Shown here: piece after piece, positions 8,865-19,112 of the stretch | Position numbering within the stretch: the first letter of the stretch is position 1 | How the letters are laid out: the number at the start of each line of letters is the position of its first letter | Position numbers and translations under genes: made by a program | Source: Protopterus annectens | Lineage: Eukaryota > Chordata > Ceratodontiformes > Protopteridae | Direction: 5' to 3' | Assembly: GCF_019279795.1 (NCBI RefSeq) | Contig: NC_056745.1 | Location: 511,873,006-511,937,005, forward strand | Length of the DNA stretch: 64,000 nucleotides | The notes under the pieces: model-generated | Seen by the model: only the letters and a program-made list of their open reading frames with translations | What the model was told of the DNA's origin: nothing | Database searches by the model: none

Positions 8865-10834
8865 ATACAAACATAGCTATTTTGTACAAAGAGCATAGAA
8901 AATATAAAAGGAGTAAAATCAGAGTTTTACAATTGATGCAGCATAGAGTGGTTAGAATGTTAAGAAACAATTAAACAAGATGATATACAACAAATATACA
9001 AGTACTTGAACATAAATTCAAAAAGAAGTTTCCATAGACAGGGTCAAAAACTAGAAATAACTATACTGATATGATTTATATTGCATTTATCTTATTTTAA
9101 TTATGCTATTTGTGTATTTGTATGTGTCATATTTGCACAAATATTTGTATTAATCTATGTATTTACAGTATATTGACAAAGTACTGGGTCACATCAGAGG
9201 CTTCGGAGGTCATTGTTAAGAAACTGAGAACTATTGTAAAGCTTGGCACTGAATACCATAAGTTCAGGTTATGCTATAAGAGAATAACTATGAAAAGATA
9301 ATCATGTCAGCAGCCAGAATGCATTACAAACTGAATGTTTTACTGTGCACCTTAAGAAATGGATAGATTGGCCCAAACTCTGGACTATGAGCTTTGCTTT
9401 TTTTTTTTTTTTTTATTCCTGGGGAAATGCTACTCAGAAGTGGAGAGACACATAAGGGAACAGTTTTAGTGGCACAGCAGGCTGTGATTTTTTTTAATAT
9501 GTCTACTGTCATGCAAAGCTGCTGAAATAGTTGAATCTACCCAAGCTGGAAATGTCAGACTGCCCACTGAAGAAGGGGAGATGGGAGGAGTAACTTGGCC
9601 AGGAATTGAAACTTGCAAAACTGCTCCTTGTGAAAAGTTTTATTTATCTCAGTAATTTGTTGACACTTTTGCAAGTTTCTTTCAGAGAATGTGTAGTACA
9701 TCAATAGAAACATTTGTAAAACTCAGTGCATACCAGTGAATGACAAGAGCTGCAGACTCTCAAACTTGGCATTTTTTTCAGGTGGTCCATTCTAAGTGAA
9801 TGGAAGTCTAGTCAGACAACAAATGGTAGGGCTATTTGTTCTCACAGTCTGTGCATTGAGACAGATTTAGCTTTCCAAAGGAATCACAATGTCTGCCCAC
9901 ATGAGGGCAGACAAGAGTAAAAAAAATAATTAAAATTAGGAATGAGTACTTATTTTGCTGCAGGCAGCTTTAGGAGGTGCAGTAAATCATGGCAAGATAA
10001 AGAATATACGTTTTTTCATTGTTTGCCCATAGTGGTCCTTTAATTTCTTCCTTTCCAAGTATTTTCATTAATGTTTTCAGAAATCTATCCCTTTCTATTA
10101 ACATTTCCCTTCTAGATCCCAGACATCATCAGTGTTATAAATCAAGTTGCAGTCCCAAATTATACGAAATATTCCCTACTGAAAGCAGATTTCTCCCATA
10201 ATTTTCTTAAGCAGTTTTTGGTGGAATAGAAATGCATGCCAGAGGATAAACCTCCCTCGCCAGCCTCTTACTAGCACAAATCTAACATATTTTTCCTTTT
10301 TACCACTACTGGAGTTAATCTAGCTTTCTCCTTTGTCCCTGATAGTCTCCTGAATATCCATCCTGAAATTTCATCAAAATTAACACCGATTTCCTTCTAA
10401 ATGTGTCACCTGCAGCACTATTACACTCTGCATTTCTGAATAAAAATTTAACACCCTTACCTTTCTGTCTACACCTGTAAGGCCATTTACATCTCAAAAT
10501 TATGTACAGTGCAGGCATGTGTGTACAACTTACTGTTCCCACTTATACATGACAACTTTTGAATGTAGATTTCAAACTTGTGTTACATGCACACACTGCT
10601 TGGCATGTTTGCCCATTACACAAACGTATCATTTCCATTAGAAAATATAAATTAAATCACATTTAAAAATTTGTTTTAATAAAAACTGCAAAATACATTT
10701 TCAGAACAACCCCATGACCTATGAACTTAGAATATAAGCACAAAGCTATGCACATCTTAAAAAACAGAGTTTAACCCTCCTGGTAGGAAAAATTGCTCCT
10801 AATCATCAGCTGCACAACAGGAATTAACTAACCT
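8865..10834. other. Unassigned AT-rich DNA
   Basis: No gene, repeat family or conserved motif recognised on either strand. Short open frames here lack domain signatures. It holds a T18 run near 9398 and an A6 run at 9920. It may be host intergenic or very old repeat DNA. Confidence 0.5.
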
Positions 10835-11090
10835 ATAATTAAATTTACCCGGGTGGTGCTGTGGTAGCGTTGTCGCCTCAGAGTAAGACGCTGTCCGGAT
10901 AGATTCTCAGCGAGAGCGTCTTCTGCGTGGAGACATGCATGAATGGGCATACCTCCGTTGAAGGTTGTCTCTCAGGGCTGGTAACTCGGCACGTAAAAAT
11001 CAACTACCAATCATTAGCGGACCGGAGTTCCGCTGTGGCGACCCCTAACCGTGAAAAAAGCCAAAAGACGCAACATAATTAAGTTTACCC
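10835..11090 (+). mobile_element. tRNA-derived SINE, HE1/DANA-like, with target duplication
   Basis: The body (10851-11074) starts GGGTGGTGCTGTGGTAGCG, resembling a tRNA head with the internal promoter A box, followed by a weaker B box near 10895. It ends TTCCGCTGTGGCGACCCCT and AAAAGCC, the tail typical of HE1/DANA-type SINEs of fishes. It is flanked by a 16-bp repeat ATAATTAAATTTACCC (10835-10850 and 11075-11090, one mismatch), a clear target-site duplication. Confidence 0.85.
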
Positions 11091-11614
11091 ATACTAAAGG
11101 GCATTTTACACAGCCTGTGCTCCCACTTGCAGTGATTGCCTCACTATTCTTTTCTCATCTGTAGTTCCACTCCCAGATACGAAAAACAGCACATAAGACA
11201 AAGTTTGTTTTCTGAAAGCATAACTGCACTGGCTTTCTTTAAATAAAGCTAAATTATACACAGTTTTATTAAATGCATTGAAATAAAAAGGCTGCTAGGG
11301 AAACTGCTCACGCTAATCAATTTTTTTTACGAACTTGTTTGCCCTAGTACTGTTAAATTCTGTACTTCTCTCAAAGAATGCTCAGAACTCACACTTCAAG
11401 ATGAATTGCTTGCACCTGGAGACAGCTCGTCTCCATTGAAACGTAACAGAATTTAAAGCTACCTTCAGCTGCAGATTACTTGGCATCCACTGAATATTTG
11501 CTAAAGGAAAAAAAAATAGCTAATTTCACTTCATATGCAAGCTGATCACTTCTACAAGTTTAACAAGTCAACAAAGTCTAATCTTTCGCTGCCACTTTTT
11601 CTTGGAAAGTCATT
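11091..11614. other. Unassigned DNA between SINE and L1 fragment
   Basis: No gene recognised. If the L1-like element continued toward its ORF2 it would lie here on the minus strand, but I cannot see endonuclease motifs. Confidence 0.4.
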
Positions 11615-12061
11615 TCACAAGTGTGGTTGATGCTTTATAATCTGACATTTATTCACTATGCAGTGTTGTTCTGCTTCCCGTTCATCGCCATCGCCCAACA
11701 CTAGACTCTGGTTTATGTCCAAGGTAATCCAGATTCTTCTAGCCAACTCCTGTGCTTTTGTCTCAAGCATTTCCCTTTGAAACATTGCCACTGAAACCTT
11801 TTCCAAAGTCTCTCTGATGAGCTTTGTCAGAGGAATGAGAACCAGCATCCCCTTCTGTTTGGCAGCTCATTTCTTGTTGGATAAACGTTTGCATTTCTTC
11901 CTTAACCTGTTCTGCATAAAAAAAAAAAAAAAAATGAATTTGATCCTAAAGGAAAAAATATTCTGAAGACAGCTGGATATAGCACCTTGAATATCACACC
12001 TGCCTTTCAACATTCCCTGACTGCTGGGATAAATTTGCTTCCCTTCTGCCATGTGTACAGC
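11615..12061 (-). pseudogene. L1-like ORF1, C-terminal domain fragment
   Basis: On the minus strand just left of DIRS B, the frames read SKFIPAVREC, AGVIFKVLYPAVFRI and, past an expanded T16 run at 11917-11932, YAEQVKEEMQTFIQQE. This matches the layout of an L1 ORF1 C-terminal domain (helical segment, PAKLR-like strand, F..P.EA..F). A further 77-codon frame (11615-11848) follows with REMLETKAQELARRIW. The pre-AG pyrimidine run looks like a splice acceptor but is better explained as an expanded Phe stretch. Confidence 0.5.
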
Positions 12062-12300
12062 AAAAAACTGCCATGTACACTTCTAAGTGTAGATCTTCAA
12101 ATGTATTCACTGTTGCAGTCCTGACTTGTGGGATTTCCCACAGGGAAGCCCTTGGCTGGCCCAGAACATCTTCCCCTCCTCCAGAAGCCAGTGGATGCCC
12201 CATCCAACTTCACATTTGGGTATAAAGGGGGTCAGAAGGCACCATGACCTCAGTACTTTCTTGCTCCCAACAAGGAGCCCCCAGTATGTCCTTGAAGGTC
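12062..12300 (+). repeat. Right inverted terminal repeat of DIRS B
   Basis: Contains TGTACACTTCTAAGTGTAGAT, a diverged terminus, then TATTCACTGTTGCAGTC, TATAAAGG at 12221-12228 and TTTCTTGCTCCCAACAAGG. It is inverted relative to 17175-17363. Confidence 0.75.
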
Positions 12301-12375
12301 AGTGACCCTGAGGTGAATGTCCTAATTCATCCCATAGGCAAGAGGGGAGGGAGGGAAAGAACACTGAACACATTC

Positions 12376-12432
12376 TAACATCTACATTTACAGCACGTGC
12401 ACACAACTGCATGGTGTTTCAATGTTGCAGTC
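12376..12432. repeat. ICR of DIRS B (5' core lost)
   Basis: CTAACATCTACATTTACAG to TTTCAATGTTGCAGTC. It joins complements of both element ends but lacks the leading GACTGCAACAGTG found in D, H and I. Confidence 0.7.
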
Positions 12433-13078
12433 CTGACTTGTGGGATGATTCCTAAAGCTAAAAGGAGGGTGGATGGAAAGATTAAGGGGAGGCAATCATG
12501 CCCTACAAAATGGCAGTGGCAAATCCTGCTCTAGACATGGAAGAAGTAGGAAGATGGTAATGTTTGGCGAGGGTGTGCAAACAGAACTAAAGTAGCTGCT
12601 TTCAAAATGTCTTAGTGGCCACCCCTTTAAATAAGACAGTAGAGGAAGCAGTAGCCCTGGTAGAATGTGTCCTCGCAGCATTAAGTGGTTGCCCATGATG
12701 GCTGCATTAAAAGGAAATGCAGTGGGTGACCCATTTGGAAAGTTTGTTTTGAACCTGATCTCCTTCAGAGGTACTGGCAAAGGCCATAAAATATTGGTCT
12801 GATTTCCTAACATTCTTGGTTCTTAGTAATGTAGTTGCCTATGCACATTCAAAGAATGGAGGATTCTTTCTCCCTTGTTCTGAAAATTGTGAAAGAACGT
12901 AGCCCAGTGTATGGTCCGGAGAAAAGAAGTCTGTCAACCTTGGGCATAAAAGATGGGTTGGTCCTTAGAAATATTATTGGGGTGGAAAATGATGAAAGGT
13001 TCCCAACAGATAAGGGCTTGAAGCTCTGACACCGTTACGGTGGAAATAATGGCCAGTAGGAAAACAGTCTTCCAGGTC

Positions 13079-13126
13079 AGGAATTCTATATCAGTGAAAG
13101 CCAGGAATTCTATATCAGTGAAAGCC
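13079..13126. repeat. 24-bp perfect tandem duplication in DIRS B recombinase
   Basis: The unit AGGAATTCTATATCAGTGAA followed by AGCC occurs at 13079-13102 and 13103-13126 without mismatch. It is in phase, so it duplicates eight codons. Confidence 0.9.
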
Positions 13127-13281
13127 ACTCATTTAAAGGGTGGAAGGGTGAGCTTCTCCAGAATGAAAGTGAGGTCCCAGGGTGGTTTCCTGGGAGGCCT
13201 AATGTGGGCAACACCTCAGAACTATTTCAACAAGAGATGTGAAAAGAAAGTTGAAAAGGCAGATATGAAGAAATAGCTGCA

Positions 13282-13283
<2 letters not shown>

Positions 13284-13333
<50 letters not shown>
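13284..13333. repeat. (AT)n microsatellite in DIRS B
   Basis: About 50 bp of uninterrupted AT dinucleotide inside the recombinase region, translating as an Ile-Tyr repeat on the minus strand. Confidence 0.95.
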
Positions 13334-13336
<3 letters not shown>

Positions 13337-13539
13337 TTTCAAAAAGGATAGGCAAGTACAACAGGATGAAAGGGATCTGAGCTTCACAAGGGTTTTGCCC
13401 CTTTTGTCTGCACCAAAGAATGAATCTTCTCAATTTGGAGCAAGACTTCCTACTGTTGGGCCTCCTTGCCTCTTTCAAAATGTTCAGGACCTGCTTGTAT
13501 AGCAGCGACCCCTTCCAGGGGATCAGGTTATCACCCAAG

Positions 13540-14345
13540 CTGTCAATTTGACTGTGCACTTTTAGGGTTATTACTGTCCTACTGTTCAGCATTAGCAGGC
13601 CACACTGTGGCAGCTGCCATGGTTCCTTGTTGGTCAGACTGCGTAAGATGGTACCAGTGCTGTCTGCCAACCTGGGGCTATCAGAATTATCCTTGGCCCC
13701 CCTCTTTCCTCATTTTCATCAATATCATGGGTAGCAGTGGTAGAGGGGGAAGGCATACAGGAACAGACCTATTTAAAGAAAGGAAAAAGCATCAGTCTTC
13801 CAGGCCGATTTCACTTTGTTCCTGGAGCAAAACTTTTTCAAGTGAGTCTCTGTACCACACATTTTTGCCTATGCTGAGAAATGCTGCCCAATGCAGTTGA
13901 CACTTGCAGGGGGTCTGACAGCCTCCTGAGGTGATCTGCTAGTTGAATGCTTTCTTCTGGTAGGTACTGTGCCATCAAGTGCAGCCCTCTGTTTCCCAAA
14001 GCTCCATGACTAGGCAGCAAAGGGGGGTAAGAGTGGGGTCCCTTTATTTCATGTATCAAATAACCGTGATAGTCTGTCTTCGCCAGGAGGAGCCCAAGTT
14101 TTCATTTCTTTTGGAAGGCAATCTGGTCTTTTTGGACTGCCATTAGTTTTTAGAAAGTTTGTTTTTGAACTTAAGACTCCCATCTGCCTTGAGTCTGGAC
14201 GCTGAAGTGGGCTCCCAGGCTACTTCTGATTCATCTGTTTTCAGTTTAATCCTAAGGAATGAACCTGAAAAGAAGGCCCAGACTGAGACAGCATGTTTGG
14301 GCCCACCAGGCAAACTTTCCTGAGGCAAGGAATAATTTTATTCTG
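13540..14345 (-). pseudogene. DIRS B methyltransferase-like and RNase H remnants
   Basis: Methyltransferase remnants near 13640-13770 match the ILIAP.W segment. An RNase H C-terminal piece (LHLMAQYLPEES.QLADHLRR) is at about 13895-13995. The start of RNase H (FAWWAQA-like) is near 14285-14330. The central D/E part is not recognisable, so RNase H is partly deleted or too diverged. Confidence 0.6.
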
Positions 14346-15110
14346 AAAGTAAGGCTGTAAATATTGGAACCACGCATTTCAGAGACACCACTGCAGATCT
14401 CACATGTAATCTGGCCAAGGGGAACACGAGAATGCAGAAAGCCATATACCCCAGGGTCCTCAGATACTCTCTGGCTGCGAGTTATTTCCTGATCAAGAAC
14501 TTTATAATATAAAGTTTTAGGATGGTAACCCTGTCTGGAGAGAAAAAGCCTTCTGTAGAGCAGAGTCCAGTAAAGCTCCCAGAAACAATAATGTTTGAGG
14601 CATCAGAGTTTTTTTGTACTGATGGTGAACCCACTGAGGTTAAGTCTTGGGTATAAAGCAGGTCTGCTTTGAGTTTTTCTAGCCTTGTTGCCAGAATGAA
14701 GCAACCCAAGGGTAAATCAAACTCTCTTCGTCCTGCAGAAAGCTATCACTGGGGTAGGCATTTTGTGAAAACCCTAGGGGTAGTAGACAAGCCAAAAAGC
14801 AAAGAACGGTCAGTGCCTCATACCTGCTCTGGGAATATGGAGGTATGCACCTTTCAGGTCTAAGATTACCATGAAGGCACTGGGAGAAATAATGGGCAGT
14901 AGTTTCTGTAGAGTTAGCATTTTGAATTTTGGGACCAGTATGAATCTACTGAGACTTGACAGGTCTAGAACTGGCTTCCAGGTATCTTCATTTCGGGGAA
15001 CTAGAAAATCTCTGCAGTAAAAACCTCTTCCTTGTAAGGACTTTAGTACAGGCTCCACAGAGCCTTGAGTGCACAGCAGCTCTATTTGGGTTAAGGCCAG
15101 TCTCTCTATT
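14346..15110 (-). pseudogene. DIRS B reverse transcriptase (degenerate)
   Basis: Frame 14810-15058 carries GFYCRDFLVPRNEDTWKP, VLDLSSLSRF and motif A as ILDLKGAYLHIP. The aspartate of motif A is kept and the following acidic residue is Gly. No YLDD motif could be found at the expected place near 14650-14700. Confidence 0.75.
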
Positions 15111-15244
15111 TCGGTTTGGAAGAATATCTAGGAAGCTTAAGCAAAACAAGGGTTATTTGAACTTGAATTTGTAACCTCTGAACACTGTTTAGCATCCATA
15201 GATCCCTGGTAATGACCCCAGTTCCTGGGGAATACGACAGCTGC

Positions 15245-15275
15245 CCCCCCTCCCCAGCTTGGGGGGGGGGGGAGT
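15245..15275. repeat. C/G homopolymer-rich stretch in DIRS B
   Basis: C7 followed 20 bp later by G12, an imperfect inverted homopolymer pair within the gag to RT spacer. Confidence 0.7.
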
Positions 15276-15379
15276 GCCATGCAACAGTCATGAGTGCTCC
15301 CTGCTAAGTCCCTTGGGATAAGATCCTGCAGGCCTGAGGTCTGTTGGCTACTGTCCAAGCCACTGGTCCTGTCTTTGGC

Positions 15380-17150
15380 TCCTTTCCCTAAGCTGTTTCC
15401 TTTGCCTAGGCTTAGACTGGAGGGGGCTGGAAAGGACCAATGTTTGGCAAGATAATTCTGGCTGAATCAAGGGGGATGGACCTGAAGAAAGTTGAGCCTC
15501 CATTTTCTTAATAGCTTCAGCCTTTGAACCAAAAAGAAAATCTGTCCAAGGGGGCATCTAGCAGACTGGATCTGACATGCTCAAGAAACGACTGCTCCCT
15601 CAGCCAGGCATGTCTTCTAACAATGGATTCTGTGGCTGGCACCCTGGTGGAGGCTTCCAAGGCAACACAGCCGCAGTGCAAAGTGTTTAGCCACCTCAGA
15701 ACAGGAGTTGCACAGATTAACTCCTTTAATAGGGCCTTTAAATCCCCATCAGTTTGTTTCATCTGGTCAAGAAGAATTTCCTGGTACTTCACCACATTAA
15801 ACTGGCAGTTCAAAGTCCTCATAATGAAGGTAGCTGAGGTGTAGACTCTTTCCAAACCTAAGGCTCTGCTTTCCCTTGTCTGCAGGGAAAGGATTTCAGG
15901 AAGAGCTAGTCTTTGCTCCCTTACATCCTGATGTCACTGCTTCAGGATCTGCCACAGCATTCTTAAAGGGTTTGAGGGAATTTAAAACCCTGCAAAATCT
16001 GTCAGTTTTTTAAGGGCAGGGGACAGAATGACTTGTAAACAAGAATCCAGAGAGACAGTCTACCACCTCTAAGACAGGGAAAATGGCAATGGGTTTATGC
16101 TTAGGGAGATAAATTCACTAATCCTCTACTTGGACTGGGGGTAGTCCTGAGCTTCCCATTTGAAGTGTTCCCTCAGGGTATGCAATGACTCCCCCAAAAG
16201 GAATATCCTAGGGGAGGGGCTGAGGCAAGGTTCTCCTCAATCAGGATGCCCATAAGAAGCAAGGGATGCACCAAGAGAGATTCATCATGATCAAAATCCT
16301 CAATCAAGAGCCAGAACATTCTTGAGACAGGTTATCTTTCTTTCTTCTACCAGGGGATGTTTCAGGGGAAGGGAAGGGAAGGGTCTGCGCATCTTATCAA
16401 GGAAATCTTATCCTCAGCCAACCTCGCACTAGGTCTTATTGGTAGGCCTGAGAGTGGGAGCAGGTAGCCCTACTCTGAGGCAAGGTAGTACCCTCTTTTC
16501 TGAGCATCCTAAGATTTAGGCCTAAGGCTGAACTCACCACTAGTACCTGGATGAACAGACTCCCGCAAGCAGTAGGCAGAGGTGATCTGACATCATGAAA
16601 AGCTGTCATTGAAAGCCACAGCCTGTGAAGCAGCACTGGATCCAACCAACTATCTCAGTCCTTTGACTTTTAAGGAAGCAAAGGGACCAGGAGGCATATC
16701 AGACTCCAAGCAGGTCTTGACAGAGGCTTGTGCCACCACCTCAGTTGTTGAAGGGAGCAGTGAAAACACCTCCCCTTCAAAAATCACAAGCAGAGGACTG
16801 AATGACAGCAAACGAGCATCATCTGAGGTCTTAAATCTGAAGAGCTTTTCCTTTTTCCACCTAGGGGGATCTACTTCAGATCAGCCAGTAGATGACTTAG
16901 TAGATGAATCCGCTCATGACAACTGTTTAGCTAAAATATCAGCCCTATGCTTGACAGTTCTGATATTAGCACAAAACCAACAGTTATGAAAGTTCTGTTC
17001 AGGCTGCAAAACGAGTCACAAAAAAGGAATGAAAGTCCCGGTATGGTATTTTCCACAGTACCAACAGTCAACTTTCTTTCACATTAGTGAAAAAGTACAT
17101 GAAAAGTTCCCAAACAGGGTAATTACCTTTAGACAGTCTTTGACTGGTTC
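15380..17150 (-). pseudogene. DIRS B gag (degenerate)
   Basis: Frame 15517-15855 has VYTSATFIMRTLNCQFNVVKYQEI and RRHAWLREQ, the conserved gag C-terminal signature. Upstream parts to about 17080 are recognisable only as weak matches, e.g. the leader CCCAAACAGGGTAATTAC near 17114. The N-terminal Cys/His motif is mostly lost. Confidence 0.7.
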
Positions 17151-17169
17151 AGAATGACCAGCAACCTGC

Positions 17170-17363
17170 TTTGGGCTATGACAGCAAGAATGAACACAGG
17201 TCATGGTGCCTACAAATTCCCTTTATACCCACACGTAGTGAAGTTGGATAGGGTGTCCACTGGCTTCTAGAAGGGGAAAATAGTCTCTCGTAGTTGGGCC
17301 AGCCAAGGGCTTCCACGGTGGGAAATGCAACAAGTCAAGACTGGAACAATGAAACATGAACAT
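17170..17363 (-). repeat. Left inverted terminal repeat of DIRS B
   Basis: Reads, on the plus strand, AGCAAGAATGAAC, CCCTTTATACCC (TATA on the minus strand) and GACTGGAACAATGAAACATGAACAT at the end. It is inverted relative to 12085-12300. Confidence 0.75.
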
Positions 17364-17880
17364 TAATCACTTTCCACAAACACTACTCTTTCCAAGTTTT
17401 CTTTGCCTTCTGCCCAGGTTTTGTCAGGGTCAACTCCTTCCGCTAGTAGGATTGTATCTTTATTAATACAAGTCTTGGCTGCTTTCTCATGGTCAGGTTT
17501 AAAGCATACACTTGATGTGCCCCTGCAATTAACAAATCCTGCTGTGGAATACCAGCACAGTTGCTCATTTCTGCTTTCATTAAATCGTCTGTTCCTTCCA
17601 GGTCCTCTGGTATGGCATACAATCTCAGGTGCTCTTTACGTGCTCAGTCTTCTAACGCTATTTTTTTAAACATCTCTTCAGAAGTCTTCTACTCAAACCA
17701 GCCTTTTCTTCACTTCAGCCTCAGATTTAGTTTTCAGTTTATCTGAATAGCTATTCTATTTTCCCAGCCCTTTATTTCAGTTGATACTCTTTAAATGTTT
17801 CATTTTAATTAGCTCAGAGTACATTTGATTTTTTTCCTCAAAATCACAAGAGCTATTTTCTGTACCAAAGTTGGAGCCTG
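17364..17880 (-). pseudogene. L1-like ORF1, coiled-coil to RRM fragment
   Basis: Minus-strand reading gives DKLKTKSEAEVKKRL (helical), then EHLRLYAIPEDLEGTDDL and an AHQVYALNL...RLVLIKI segment. That is the order of coiled coil and RNA-recognition fold of L1-clade ORF1 (Transposase_22 type), an RNA chaperone. Several stops interrupt it. It continues left of DIRS B (11850-12061) and right of DIRS C (27998-28200). Confidence 0.55.
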
Positions 17881-18110
17881 AAAGTACAGTTGTGTACATT
17901 TACCATAAATGCAGATGCTGAGTGTATTCATTGTTGCAGTCATCACATTTGGGTTATCCTGCCAGGGGTAGCCCTCAGTCGGCCCCAATACCAGAGACTT
18001 CTTAGTATTTATGCATCGGTTGCTGTCGCTCCAGGACTGACATCCGGTCATCATTGGTAGAAAATCAGGCAGCAGAAGCCATTACATCAGTTTTTCTTGC
18101 CCCCAATAGG
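17881..18110 (+). repeat. Right inverted terminal repeat of DIRS C
   Basis: Starts AAAGTACAGTTGTGTACA, then ATTCATTGTTGCAGTCATC. The TATA position is degenerate (GTAGAAAAT) but GCAGAAGCCATTACATCAG and TTTTTCTTGCC follow as in other copies. Confidence 0.8.
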
Positions 18111-18205
18111 GAGCTAGGTTATGGTGTAAGAACACCACCAGTAGAAAGTAAATAACAAAAATTCCTTGTAGACAGAGACAAGGGGCATGGAGGGAGGGAA
18201 ACCAG

Positions 18206-18284
18206 GACTGGAACAGTGAAGCCACTAACATCTACATTTATGGCAAGTGTAGTACTATGTTCTTAGTGTTTCACCGTTGCAGTC
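18206..18284. repeat. ICR of DIRS C
   Basis: From GACTGGAACAGTG to CACCGTTGCAGTC. It combines complements of both outer termini and carries two substitutions relative to D and I. Confidence 0.85.
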
Positions 18285-18570
18285 ATCACATTTGAGTTGA
18301 TTCTCAAAGCTGGAGAAAAGGGTGGAGGCAGTCAAGAAGACTGGGGGCTGGCTAGGATGACCTGCAAGACTGCGGTGGCAAAGCTTTCCCTGGATTTGGA
18401 TAAGATAGGTAGGTGGTAATGCTTGAAGGTATGAACAGATATCCATGCTGCAGCCTCCAGGATGTCGCTGGTGGTGACCCCTCTTGAGAAAAGTTGCAGA
18501 GGTGGATGTTACTCTGGTAGAATGTGTCCTGACCTCCTTTGTGGGTGGTTCCCCGTGCTGTTTGTAGCAG
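18285..18570 (-). pseudogene. DIRS C tyrosine recombinase, C-terminal piece
   Basis: Encodes RTHSTRVTSTSATFLK with the HSTR box. The tyrosine region near 18415 is out of frame. Cut at 18570 by the insertion of D; the rest of the gene is at 24074-24840. Confidence 0.85.
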
Positions 18571-18775
18571 AAAGTACAGTTGTGTACACTTACCATAAAT
18601 GTAGATGTTCGAGTGTATTCACTGTTGCAGTCATTACATTTGGGTAATCCTGCTGACAGGTTGCCCTCAGTCGGCCTGAATTCCAAAGTCCTGGGTCGCC
18701 CCTTCCTGACGTCAGGTCGTCAGGGGTATACAAGATGCGGCAGACGCCATTTTCTTTAGTTTTTCTTGCCCCAGA
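18571..18775 (+). repeat. Right inverted terminal repeat of DIRS D
   Basis: AAAGTACAGTTGTGTACACT start, ATTCACTGTTGCAGTC, CRE palindrome TGACGTCA at 18707-18714, a weakened TATA (GTATACAAG) and AGTTTTTCTTGCC. It is inverted relative to 23898-24073 but has about 34 extra outer bases. Confidence 0.85.
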
Positions 18776-18810
18776 TGTCAGGTGCCCCCTAAAAGGGTAG
18801 CCAAAATTTA

Positions 18811-18820
18811 TATCTATATA

Positions 18821-18872
<52 letters not shown>
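18811..18872. repeat. (TA)n microsatellite in DIRS D 3' region
   Basis: About 60 bp of TA dinucleotides with interspersed C, between right repeat and ICR. Confidence 0.95.
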
Positions 18873-18876
<4 letters not shown>

Positions 18877-18995
18877 CATGCACCAATATAAACTTCACCT
18901 TCATCTACCAGCAAATACACCACATAGGTTGTATAAATCAGAGAAGGAAAGATAGGTTCCATCAGAAGAAAGGTGGATGGCAGGTAGGTAACCTG

Positions 18996-19073
18996 GACTG
19001 CAACAGTGAATAAACTCGAACATCTACATTTATGGTAACTGTACTATGTTCTTCGTGTTTCACTGTTGCAGTC
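18996..19073. repeat. ICR of DIRS D
   Basis: GACTGCAACAGTGAAT at the left edge and CACTGTTGCAGTC at the right edge, with ACATCTACATTTATGG and ACTGTACTATGTTC between. The last motif joins the complement of the right terminus to the left terminus, as in a circle junction. Confidence 0.9.
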
Positions 19074-19112
19074 ATTACATTTGGGTAGAGTCCCAAAGCT
19101 ATGGATGGGAGG

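Larger units (their letters stand above)
12490..13520 (-). pseudogene. DIRS B tyrosine recombinase (degenerate)
   Basis: Pieces in three frames. The N-terminus KQVLNILKEARRPNSRKS lies near 13440-13490. The middle is SELQALICWEPFIIFH near 13000. At the C-terminus HSTR is still encoded near 12663 and a KHYHLP segment near 12555. An (AT)n tract splits the segment before AISS, and a 24-bp tandem duplication repeats AFTDIEFL. Confidence 0.8.
12062..17363 (-). mobile_element. DIRS-like retrotransposon B (old, degenerate)
   Basis: Complete in outline: right repeat from about 12062, ICR 12376-12432, recombinase, methyltransferase and RNase H remnants, RT, gag and left repeat to about 17363. Every domain has several breaks and the sequence is clearly more diverged than D or H. 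L1-like ORF1 sequence lies on both sides. Confidence 0.85.

Noticed and set aside
9110-9512. Small open frames near a T18 run, considered as a gene
   Set aside because: No domain, codon pattern or conserved context; they look like chance frames in AT-rich DNA.
10851-10925. Possible tRNA gene
   Set aside because: The B box and acceptor stem are poor and the sequence continues into a SINE body with target duplications.
11830-11935. A T16 tract followed by ATGCAG and an open frame, resembling a splice acceptor and host exon
   Set aside because: The flanking frames fit an L1-like ORF1 C-terminal domain in register with fragments beyond DIRS B and C; no donor or recognisable host protein is seen.
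13199-13387. Ile-Tyr repeat open frame
   Set aside because: Pure translation of the (AT)n microsatellite.
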